Position numbers and translations under genes: made by a program. Under the pieces are notes generated by a model that ran no database searches, was not told where the DNA came from, and saw nothing but the letters and a program-made list of their open reading frames with translations. Below, piece by piece: positions 35,426 to 42,684 of a stretch of 64,000 nucleotides of DNA. Each line of letters starts with the position of its first letter. The first letter of the stretch is position 1. The stretch is taken from the NCBI GenBank assembly GCA_010672925.1, contig JAAHFP010000016.1, forward strand, positions 62,001 to 126,000, in the 5' to 3' direction. Source of the DNA: Symploca sp. SIO1C2 (GTDB lineage: Bacteria > Cyanobacteriota > Cyanobacteriia > Cyanobacteriales > Coleofasciculaceae).

Positions 35426-36040
35426 ATGGATGCTCTTACTCCAGCGCAACAAGAACTTTATGATTGGTTGGTAGATTATATCCGTGTTTCCCAACATGCT
35501 CCTTCCATCCGGCAAATGATGCGGGCAATGAAATTGCGCTCACCTGCACCAGTTCAAAGTCGTCTAGAACATTTGCGAAACAAGGGATACATTGACTGGA
35601 CAGAAGGCAAAGCTCGCACAATTCGGATTTTAGGTCCTGCTGCCAAAGGAATCCCAGTCTTAGGAGCAATTGCCGCTGGTGGCTTGGTAGAACCCTTCAC
35701 TGACGCCGTGGAGCATCTAGATTTATCTGGCTTGTTCTATCAAACCGGTAACTTTGCTCTACGGGTAATTGGAGACAGCATGATTGAGGATCTGATTACG
35801 GAAGGAGATGTGGTAATTATGCGACCAGTTCCTGACCCAGAGCAACTCAAAAATGGTCGGATTGTGGCAGCAAGGGTAGAAGGAAAAGGCACTACATTGA
35901 AACGCTACTACAGACAGGGTGAGCTAGTTACTCTTAAACCTGCTAATGCTAGATATCTTCCTATAGAGGCGATGGCTAACAGGGTACAGGTGCAAGGAGA
36001 ATTAGTAGGAGTCTGGCGCGATTTTGATCCCAAGCAATAG
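35426..36040 (+). CDS. lexA: LexA family transcriptional repressor
   Basis: 204 residues. N-terminal winged helix (QQELYDWLVDYIRVSQHAPSIRQMMRAMKL...LEHLRNKGYI), then an S24 peptidase-type dimer domain. The self-cleavage pair is present as A84-G85 (IAAGG), with catalytic S118 (GDSM) and K159 (TTLKRY). So unlike some cyanobacterial LexA proteins, notably that of Synechocystis, it keeps what is needed for RecA-stimulated cleavage. No clear LexA box was identified in its own upstream region. Confidence 0.93.
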   Translation: MDALTPAQQELYDWLVDYIRVSQHAPSIRQMMRAMKLRSPAPVQSRLEHLRNKGYIDWTEGKARTIRILGPAAKGIPVLGAIAAGGLVEPFTDAVEHLDLSGLFYQTGNFALRVIGDSMIEDLITEGDVVIMRPVPDPEQLKNGRIVAARVEGKGTTLKRYYRQGELVTLKPANARYLPIEAMANRVQVQGELVGVWRDFDPKQ

Positions 36041-36098
36041 GAAGTTTGACATCCCCCCTGCTTTCTATGCAGGAGATTATAAGGCTCTGAAGGTAGGA

Positions 36099-36202
36099 AC
36101 TGGAGTTTAGACTAACTCAAAAATTACGCCATATATAGCGTAATTATTCAATTCACAACCATTACATATAGTGTAAGAATGGCATTTAGTCTAAACTCCA
36201 GT
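36099..36202. mobile_element. 104-bp MITE-like element with perfect 17-bp terminal inverted repeats
   Basis: Left end ACTGGAGTTTAGACTAA (36099-36115), right end its exact reverse complement (36186-36202). Both are flanked by AGGA, a possible 4-bp target duplication. The interior carries two further palindromic patches (ATTACGC...GCGTAAT and TTACA...TGTAA). No coding capacity, so it would need a transposase elsewhere. Upstream at 36044-36075, TTTGACATCCCCCCTG resembles a worn IS605-type right end. A CCCTCCTTGGAGGG hairpin follows at about 36226. Confidence 0.8.
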
Positions 36203-36393
36203 AGGAAGCAACAACCCACCCCAAACCCTCCTTGGAGGGGAACTCCGAGGTAGGAGGCAAGAATGCTTACTACACAAGCTTTTCCTATCACGCAACGACA
36301 AGATGGGCAAGCGCTCTAATCAGCTTGCGATCGCTCTTATTTCTTGATATTATATATTTTATAATAGCTAAAGTGTGCGCACATATATAAACC

Positions 36394-36412
36394 ACTAGTC
36401 TTACAGACTAGT
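36394..36412. promoter_or_regulatory. Stem-loop ACTAGTCT-TAC-AGACTAGT
   Basis: Perfect 8-bp arms with a 3-base loop, about 60 bp upstream of a small open frame, preceded by the palindrome GTGCGCAC. It may be an operator or the end of a small element. Part of the 36041-36469 gap, otherwise without genes. Confidence 0.4.
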
Positions 36413-36469
36413 TTGGTAGGCATGAAAATAGGTGAGTATTTGATCATTGTTGTTTCTTAAGTGGAAAGA

Positions 36470-36670
36470 ATGAAGGCGAAGGTGACTCAGCTTTATAAGC
36501 TAGGTGCGGATGATTTTCGCATTGAGTCTTACCTTCGCCATTGGCGGAGTTGGGTTAGATTAGGGGTTGATCTGGAGAGTAGGATTTTGTTGGGTCAGAG
36601 TACAAACATTGCTTTTTTGTCGAACCAACAACTGGGGTTGAGTTTGTCTCTTCCTCATCGACCTACGTGA
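36470..36670 (+). CDS. Small unknown ORF, possibly a gene fragment
   Basis: 66 residues from ATG 36470 (a GTG at 36461 is in frame). Basic, amphipathic start (MKAKVTQLYKLGADDFRIESYLRHWRSWVRLGVDLESRILLGQ), which reads like real protein, while the last 20 residues are low in information. The end overlaps, on the opposite strand, the stop of the frameshifted secreted protein. It could be the remnant of a transposase or regulator. I do not recognise it. Confidence 0.3.
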   Translation: MKAKVTQLYKLGADDFRIESYLRHWRSWVRLGVDLESRILLGQSTNIAFLSNQQLGLSLSLPHRPT

Positions 36671-37177
36671 ACGTGAGTAGTGGGACGAAGAAGAGCAATA
36701 GTAGTCCCATGACCTAAAAGAGTCACTCCTGTTTCCTCCATCGTTGAACTAGCGTAATCCCCTTTCCAATGTTGGTTCAGCACCCTCAGAGTGGTACAGC
36801 ACTTCAACATGTCTCGGTGGGTTAACCCCATCCTCAATCGGACGACTAGCGCCCAATCGAATATCGATTGCATTATTAGATTCAAACACTAATGAACCAT
36901 ACGGACTGATGGTTGGAAGATAATCTGGTAGGGAACCCGTGATGTGACCAGACAAATTCACCACTTGGTACAATGGTGCTTCATTGTAGATGTGGACGTG
37001 GTTTTCTCCGTATGGTATTTCTGCCACATCAGAAGAGCTGGTCAAGGAGTAGACCCACGCCTGTTCTTTTTCTGTCGCCATTGCATTCTGCTGAGGCATA
37101 AATAATGTGATTGCCAAACACAACATCACGATACGGACAAACAGGCGGCGAATCGAAAAATCTCTGACTGATAACAT
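36655..37177 (-). pseudogene. Secreted protein gene with a frameshift
   Basis: ATG 37177 starts a signal peptide (FVRIVMLCLAITLFMPQQNAMA) and a beta-rich protein (YGENHVHIYNEAPLYQVV, GSLVFESNNAIDIRLGASRP) that stops at 36749. A second frame carries on with a protein-like end (GDYASSTMEETGVTLLGHG, then TTIALLRPTTHVHVGR) to 36655. Removing one base from the run TCCCCTTT at about 36758-36766 joins them into about 173 residues. Either a fresh mutation, a sequencing error in the run, or (less likely) programmed frameshifting. Family unknown. Confidence 0.65.
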
Positions 37178-37263
37178 ATGGTTTGTCTCTTAATTAACTA
37201 CGTTTTGGATGAGCAGCTATTGCTTTAATCTCTTCCTGCAATATGAGACGGTTGATAACGACA

Positions 37264-38781
37264 TTAACTGACGAGTTTCCGACAAAAATCAAAAACAAAA
37301 TAGGTATCGTAGGTAATCCATTTGATATCTATACAGAGCTTACTAGTCAGCTTGAATTGCCAAGCCTTCAAGTTATCGATTTTGTCTGCATATTTCTGTA
37401 CCTTTTCCCAAGCCTTGAGCATTGCCTGAGACACAGTTTCCATGGGAAAGCCCACCGGCAACTTAAAGGAGCAAAGGTTTGGGGCCTCCGCAACTTCTGG
37501 AAGCTGCTTGTATTCTGTTAGGGTTGAATCCACATAATACTCTTTTCGATTTCCTGCCTCCTGGCCTCTCCCTTCTTCAATTCGTTTTTCTGTTTTTATG
37601 AAAACACAATCAGCAAAAAATAGGGGGTTTTTAAGGAAAGCGAATCGGCGCTCCGCAGTAGGTTGCTCCCGATAGGCTTTGTACTCTTCCTCAGCTCTTA
37701 ATTGTTGAGAATCAAGGATATTGGTTGCTAATATAAAACGACCAGCCGGTTTTTTTTCTGTATCAATGAGCTCGCTATTCTCTACCAGGGTTAATTCTTG
37801 TTTATAGACATTATCCCTAGATGACCCAAAACTAGAAACACACTCAGGTTTTTCCACCTCTACCACTTCTTCATACCAAGTTGCCTTCAGACGTAGCACA
37901 TTCATTTTCTCCCCGTCTCCGTGTCTCCACGCCTCCGTGTCTGTCTCAACTACTGTCTTTGAATGCAACTGCGTATCCAATGATGGGGAGACAGGGACTG
38001 TTTCCAACCCAATATTTCCTTGGGACTCTATTGTCTGTGGCTTTTCCTCATTTTCCCATAAGGTAGATGATATCCGAGGAGCCCTTGTCGTTACACTTAT
38101 ATCCTGTCGGCATAATTGCCCATAATCAAAACTTCTCCGCGTCCCCGTGTCCCCGCGTCCCCGCGTCAGTCCAAACTGGGAGTCTTCAACAGGACATGAT
38201 ATTACTTGCTCCCCCACCCCTCGGAAATAGCCGCTCAACTTCTCTTTGAGCTGTTTCCTCGCCCGATATATTCGCCTGCACACATTATCGTAGGTTATCC
38301 CTTGGCGCTGGGCTATTTCTGTATGGGTTAGCTCTTGGTAAAAATGTAATATAAAAGTTTCCCTCAAGGTTTCTGGTAAGTTAGCGATCGCTTGTTGTAT
38401 CTCAGTGGACTTTTCCTCTCTCTCCAGACAACTCTCTGGCGACGCAATGTTTGAGCCTATACCTATCTCCTCAGTATCCCCCACCCATTCAATACTTTCA
38501 ACACCCACAGCCCCTCGATCACGTTGCCTAATGATATCAATACAAAGGTTGCTAGTCAGCTTGAATAGCCAAGCCTTCAAATTATCGATTTTCCCAGCAT
38601 ATTTCTGTACCTTTTCCCAAGCCTTGAGCATTGCCTGAGACAAGGCATCTTCGGCATCCGTTGGGTTAGAGTTCATAAATTTGAGACAGCACCGATAAAG
38701 CTGGTCCTGATATTCAGTCCATTTTTCCCAAAACTGAGATATGAGTAGGTCGTTGCCTTGCCCCGTTAAAGCACCGTCCAT
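37264..38781 (-). CDS. ECF-like sigma-70 factor with a rearranged C-terminal tail
   Basis: 505 residues. Region 2 is at about 15-90 (NPTDAEDALSQAMLKAWEKV, DNLKAWLFKLTSNLCIDIIR) and region 4 at about 130-195 (LPETLRETFILHFYQELTHTEIAQRQGIT), both intact, so core binding and promoter recognition look possible. The tail is a patchwork. Two G-rich repeat copies read in frame (LTRGRGDTGTRRS; DTEAWRHGDGEKM). A piece at about 344-403 resembles an IS1634-type DDE transposase (AGRFILATNILD ... FLKNPLFFADCVF). After a linker comes a second partial region 2 (VSQAMLKAWEKVQKYADKI...LTSKLCIDI). The last 20 residues are unrelated. Confidence 0.8.
   Translation of the reverse strand: MDGALTGQGNDLLISQFWEKWTEYQDQLYRCCLKFMNSNPTDAEDALSQAMLKAWEKVQKYAGKIDNLKAWLFKLTSNLCIDIIRQRDRGAVGVESIEWVGDTEEIGIGSNIASPESCLEREEKSTEIQQAIANLPETLRETFILHFYQELTHTEIAQRQGITYDNVCRRIYRARKQLKEKLSGYFRGVGEQVISCPVEDSQFGLTRGRGDTGTRRSFDYGQLCRQDISVTTRAPRISSTLWENEEKPQTIESQGNIGLETVPVSPSLDTQLHSKTVVETDTEAWRHGDGEKMNVLRLKATWYEEVVEVEKPECVSSFGSSRDNVYKQELTLVENSELIDTEKKPAGRFILATNILDSQQLRAEEEYKAYREQPTAERRFAFLKNPLFFADCVFIKTEKRIEEGRGQEAGNRKEYYVDSTLTEYKQLPEVAEAPNLCSFKLPVGFPMETVSQAMLKAWEKVQKYADKIDNLKAWQFKLTSKLCIDIKWITYDTYFVFDFCRKLVS
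37326..37437. repeat. Partial second copy of sigma region-2 coding DNA
   Basis: Near-identical to 38532-38643 in the same ORF. The block CATATTTCTGTACCTTTTCC and the following CCTTGAGCATTGCCTGAGAC are exact in both. Overall about 90% identical over about 110 bp by eye. Direct orientation. Confidence 0.9.
37573..37753 (-). pseudogene. Transposase fragment (IS1634-like) fused inside the sigma ORF
   Basis: About 60 residues matching the C-terminal part of IS1634-family transposases as I know them: AGRFILATNxLD, then YKxxxxxERxFxFLKxPLFF...VFxKxxxRIE. The third catalytic acidic residue region would be here, but the rest of the enzyme is missing. Confidence 0.65.
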
Positions 38782-38844
38782 TATCTGCTCCCTGGATATT
38801 GCTTGCTACCAACAAGACGTAAGGATAGCTACTTATTTGACCTA

Positions 38845-38919
38845 TAAAACCCTATACAATTTGGCTTGTTTTCCTATGAGGTTTCACTGGCTATTACCTC
38901 GGAGCTTTTGTGCCAGAAG
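38845..38919. promoter_or_regulatory. 75-bp segment duplicated upstream of two genes (copy 1)
   Basis: Shares TAAAAC, CTATACAATTTGGCTTG, TTTTC, ATGAGGTT, CACTGGCTATTACCTCGGA and TTGTGCCA with 40995-41070. Lies in the divergent region between the sigma factor gene and the GATase-like gene. Further copies of ACCCTATAAAACC and CTATATAAA occur at about 39033-39055. The 38782-39292 gap has no gene that I support. Confidence 0.75.
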
Positions 38920-39135
38920 TTTGGCAGGAACTGTGGGAGGCAAAATTATTGCTGTGACTCAATTTGAGATGAGTGAGAACGGCTTAACTTAAAAGGGCAA
39001 CTGCTATACATTCATAAACTAAATTATTTGTCAACCCTATAAAACCTATATAAATGGTACTCAGTTTTCTTCGATTCGAGGTGTTCGCCCTCAGTCAATC
39101 CGTGAATACCTCTTATCTGTCTTTGCCTATACTCA

Positions 39136-39201
39136 CCAATTTGAGATGAGTGAAAGCCTCATTCTCTACCAATTTGAGATGAGTGAAAGCCTCATTCTCT
39201 C
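39136..39201. repeat. 33-bp direct tandem upstream of the GATase-like gene
   Basis: ACCAATTTGAGATGAGTGAA plus GCCTCATTCTCT occurs twice back to back (39136-39168, 39169-39201), and a third, weaker copy (CAATTTGAGATGAGTGAGAA) is at about 38959-38978. The open frame that starts here is repeat sequence. The likely start codon is downstream at 39293. Confidence 0.9.
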
Positions 39202-39292
39202 GTTACCCTCTAAACAGTTACCTTTTTTTTGTCCAAAATTGCCCTGTGAGATCGTCATAAGTGTGCAAGCAAAAAAACAAGGAGAAAATATA

Positions 39293-40813
39293 ATGAAAAA
39301 AATGAACTATGCCATTAGAAGAACACAAGTTCTTGATGAATGTTGCACCATAAAAATTTTAATAGTAGTTGATGGCGACAATGGGGATGTGAGCCTAATT
39401 CAATTCAACGATCTGGCGGAGCACCACTTCGAGGGCGCTCCACCTTTTGGGATGGGATATATTTTAGATATATTGGAACAGGACGCTCCAGGGTTTGTGA
39501 AATTTGAAGTTCATTGTGCAACTCGTGAATCTACATACTCAGAATCAACACAGTCTTCACAACGTCAGGTAGAGGTTAATTTTAGGTTTACACCGGAAAA
39601 AATAGACCTATATGATGAAATTTGGTTGTTTGGATATAATGGTCAAGATGATGAATTAGCTCTAAATGCTGCAGAACTTAATGCTCTACACGAATGGATG
39701 AATCGGGGTGGCGGTATTTTAGCCATGGGAGACCACGAGGATTTGGGTGCAGCAATCTGTAAAGACATTCAGCGTGTGCGTTTTATGCGCCATTGGACTA
39801 CGTCCCAGGGGGTTCCTTCACGGGTGGGAGAAGACCGCTACGATACAAATCGACCAGCTACTGATGAACAACGCAGTGGCGATGAATATATGCCATTTTG
39901 GAATCAATCAGACAACATTCTTCAACCCTTATTAGATACAATTGACCATTGTATTCTTGCAATTCCAGGAGATCAGGGACCCCTAAGGCTTTTTCCGGAT
40001 CACCCACATGAAGGCGAGGTTTATCGAGATGGTGAGGGAATTCAACCTGGGTACGATGATTTTCCTAACGGCTCTCAACCGGAGACTATTGCATGGGTTG
40101 AAACTTTTATTCAGGATAATAAGACAAGGAGAGCGAAAGGCCGTGTAAGATCACACAAATTTGGTGCCCTTGGAGTTTACGATGGTTTTACAGAACAAGT
40201 TGGTCGTATAGTAGTTGACTCAACTTGGCATCATTGGTTTAACATCAATCTAATCGGAATGAAAGAGGCTGATGACCAAACAAACTACGACCGATATAAG
40301 ATATTTGTACATAATGTAGCTTGTTGGTTAGCACCTAAACAACAGCAAAAACAAATGTATTTAAGAGCAATTTGGCATTCTCAATTTACAAGCCAAGTAA
40401 TGGAAAACTATTACATAAGCAACGCTTCTTGGACATATAAGGATACCCAAGAAGTTCTCAAAGCATTTGTAAGTGAATCGTTTCGCAAAGACTGGTTATC
40501 TTTATGGTACCCCAAGGAATTGCTGAATCCAGAGAAGGAATCGCGAGACGGTTTGTTTCATGAATGGTCGCCCTACAAATGTCCGCATTGGGAAGTTTTA
40601 GAAGCAGAGCTTTTACAAGGTGTAATAGCAGAATTGCGGCCTTTAATCCTAGAGATGATGAGAAAGAAACGGACATCTGTTGAAGAGCAAGAGCTAACTG
40701 AACTGTTTGAGAAAGGCTCTCTCCAGGGTGTCTGGAATACAATGAAACATTGGAGCGAAGTAATAGACAAGCAACGGACAATGAAGGAAATGTATGCAGC
40801 TAAGATAAGATAG
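39293..40813 (+). CDS. Unknown protein with class I GATase/ThuA-like N-terminal half
   Basis: 506 residues from ATG 39293, which has AAGGAG 8 bp upstream. The frame from 39146 lacks an RBS and runs through tandem repeats. The N-terminal 330 residues suggest a flavodoxin-like amidotransferase-type fold (IKILIVVDGDNGDV; EKIDLYDEIWLFGYNG; LHEWMNRGGGILAMGDHEDLG). The expected catalytic Cys at the nucleophile elbow is not seen, and the loop is GDHEDLG. TWHHWFNINLIGM follows. The C-terminal 160 residues are helical and unrelated to anything I know. Not secreted. Confidence 0.6.
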   Translation: MKKMNYAIRRTQVLDECCTIKILIVVDGDNGDVSLIQFNDLAEHHFEGAPPFGMGYILDILEQDAPGFVKFEVHCATRESTYSESTQSSQRQVEVNFRFTPEKIDLYDEIWLFGYNGQDDELALNAAELNALHEWMNRGGGILAMGDHEDLGAAICKDIQRVRFMRHWTTSQGVPSRVGEDRYDTNRPATDEQRSGDEYMPFWNQSDNILQPLLDTIDHCILAIPGDQGPLRLFPDHPHEGEVYRDGEGIQPGYDDFPNGSQPETIAWVETFIQDNKTRRAKGRVRSHKFGALGVYDGFTEQVGRIVVDSTWHHWFNINLIGMKEADDQTNYDRYKIFVHNVACWLAPKQQQKQMYLRAIWHSQFTSQVMENYYISNASWTYKDTQEVLKAFVSESFRKDWLSLWYPKELLNPEKESRDGLFHEWSPYKCPHWEVLEAELLQGVIAELRPLILEMMRKKRTSVEEQELTELFEKGSLQGVWNTMKHWSEVIDKQRTMKEMYAAKIR

Positions 40814-40994
40814 ATGTGGTTAGATGTGGTACAGGGTGATCGCTTCCTCGCTTCCTCTAGTATTATTGACCGCATTACGCTATCAACAGATTAACGAATT
40901 GACACATTAATAAATAGGTAAAAAGTACATGAAATTGTCATGTACAGTATTACTCCCTACCGTTCATTGGTGGGGTTTATTGTTGTTATAGCGC

Positions 40995-41070
40995 TAAAAC
41001 TCTATACAATTTGGCTTGTTTTCAATATGAGGTTCCACTGGCTATTACCTCGGATCTCTTGTGCCAATAG
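40995..41070. promoter_or_regulatory. 75-bp segment duplicated upstream of two genes (copy 2)
   Basis: Second copy of the 38845-38919 segment, about 200 bp upstream of the ferritin-like gene, with about ten differences and one extra base. Position ahead of both genes suggests a shared control element. The 40814-41269 gap has no other supported feature. Confidence 0.75.
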
Positions 41071-41269
41071 CTCAGTATTTTCCCCTACGCCCCATTCCCT
41101 GTATACTTTTCAAGTATTTTGTCACCCCCTGAGCACCCATAACTTTTTCCCAATTTGTCAGAAACAGTAATCGGCAAACGTCATTAAGACGTAGAGCATT
41201 CCAAAACTGCTGACCATTCAGAGATGAAGTCCTACAAAAATGTCAAAGACCTGATTAAGAGGCTTGAAC

Positions 41270-42412
41270 ATGAGAGAGAGAAAATATATACCAATCCCTG
41301 AGCTAATGCAGGCTTACTCCTTGCTAAAGAAGGGTGACAAAAACAGTAATCTAGCTGCTCAAAGAATAATATTTGGCACTGAAAAAATATCATTTGAGGC
41401 CAAAGGAAGTGTGTCAGACTGTTATATACAATGGCTGCAATGTGCCCTACAGGATGCCATAATTCTGGAGTTGGCAACGTTGCCTCCATACCTGACAGCG
41501 ATGTGGACTATCAAAGATTCAAGTAGTCCTGTTTATAACAGGTTTAGCAGCATTTTTAGGGACGAAATGTCACATATGGGTATGGCTTGCAATCTGCTTG
41601 CTGCACTGGAAGGAGAACCTTCTGTTACTGGACAAGATGTGGTTCCACAATATCCAGGACCGCTACCAGGAGGAATCGATCCAGCACCGGATTTTGAAGT
41701 AAAACTTCAACGCTTAACGAGATATGCCATCAGGGATTTCAGGATAATTGAGCGTCCAAAGTTTGAGATTCTACCTCTCCCAGATTCTGATGACTTAGTC
41801 CCTCTCCCAGATCCTCCGGATAGTAATGGTGATCCAACAATTGGCGATTTTTATGACGCAATAAAGGCATGTGTTGAGAGTAATGTTCAAGATGGTGATA
41901 TCAAGCAAGAGCGACAAATAGAATACATATATGTGACAAAAGTAACAACCAAACAAGAATTTCTTGATGCAATCGATAAGATAGTGAGGGAGGGTGAAGG
42001 TTTAGCAGATTCACCCAAAAATCCGTCTGACTATGCTCATTACTATAAGTTTACGGAGATCGCATGTGGCAAACAAATAGTAGAAAATGCTACGGGGAAT
42101 TGGGCATACTCAGGTGCTACTATACCTTTTCCTAGTGATGAAGATGTGTACCCAATGGCAGACGTTCCTCCAGATGGTTATGATATACCCGAGGCATTTG
42201 ATTTCGATCGCATATATTCTGAAATGCTCTGTTGTATTGAAAAAGCATGGATGGAAGTAGATGAAAGTCATTTAAGAACAGCGGTTAATAAGATGAGGGA
42301 CCTTCAAGGTCTGGCACAAGAGCTGATGCAGATACCAATCGACGGCAGTTACGAAACTTACGGTCCTTGTTGGCGTTATGATGATACAGCTTCCTGCCCT
42401 GATTCAGGCTAA
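41270..42412 (+). CDS. Ferritin-like VioB-type protein
   Basis: 380 residues from ATG 41270, with AAGAGG 7 bp upstream (TTG 41264 is less likely). The ferritin-like helices are recognisable: QDAIILELATLPPYLTAMWTI and FSSIFRDEMSHMGMACNLLAALEG, with E...E-x-x-H ligands, then SDYAHYYKFTEIACGKQIV. This is the layout of the iminophenyl-pyruvate dimer synthase/VioB-like family (PF12902). Known members bind iron or are linked to oxidative coupling in violacein-type pathways. The substrate here is unknown. The C-terminus ends with a Cys-containing tail. Confidence 0.8.
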   Translation: MRERKYIPIPELMQAYSLLKKGDKNSNLAAQRIIFGTEKISFEAKGSVSDCYIQWLQCALQDAIILELATLPPYLTAMWTIKDSSSPVYNRFSSIFRDEMSHMGMACNLLAALEGEPSVTGQDVVPQYPGPLPGGIDPAPDFEVKLQRLTRYAIRDFRIIERPKFEILPLPDSDDLVPLPDPPDSNGDPTIGDFYDAIKACVESNVQDGDIKQERQIEYIYVTKVTTKQEFLDAIDKIVREGEGLADSPKNPSDYAHYYKFTEIACGKQIVENATGNWAYSGATIPFPSDEDVYPMADVPPDGYDIPEAFDFDRIYSEMLCCIEKAWMEVDESHLRTAVNKMRDLQGLAQELMQIPIDGSYETYGPCWRYDDTASCPDSG

Positions 42413-42515
42413 GTCTCGGTTATCCTCGTCTTTTTAGACAGAAACACAGATCAGATTGAGGAAAGCAATCGCTCTTCCTAAATTCAAAAAAAAAGGAGCG
42501 ATCGCTAATGTGAAA

Positions 42516-42633
42516 TGATACCAAATTCGGTATAAACAAACTCCTTATCTACGATCCTGTAGAGACTTTGCCTGCAACGTCTCTACTTTGCGGTTTCCTC
42601 AAAACGGGATTATCCAAACCGGATTTGGTATGA
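42516..42633. repeat. 118-bp MITE-like element with ATACCAAAT ends and inner palindrome
   Basis: Ends TGATACCAAATTCGGT (42516-42531) and the complement at 42618-42633, 14 of 16 matching. The interior has GTAGAGAC...GTCTCTAC (42559-42586), a worn form of the palindrome at 8253-8282. It lies between convergent genes. Confidence 0.7.
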
Positions 42634-42684
42634 CATAGAGGAATGGCACTTAGTTAGGATTGAAATCTCTGCTGGGTAAAGATT

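Noticed and set aside
38741-38992. Plus-strand frame containing FHWLLPR and its look-alike at 40940-41170
   Set aside because: Both are translations of the duplicated 75-bp segment and differ outside it; regulatory DNA is the simpler reading.
39146-39292. Upstream extension of the GATase-like gene
   Set aside because: It is encoded by a 33-bp tandem repeat, has no RBS, and a strong AAGGAG sits 8 bp before ATG 39293.
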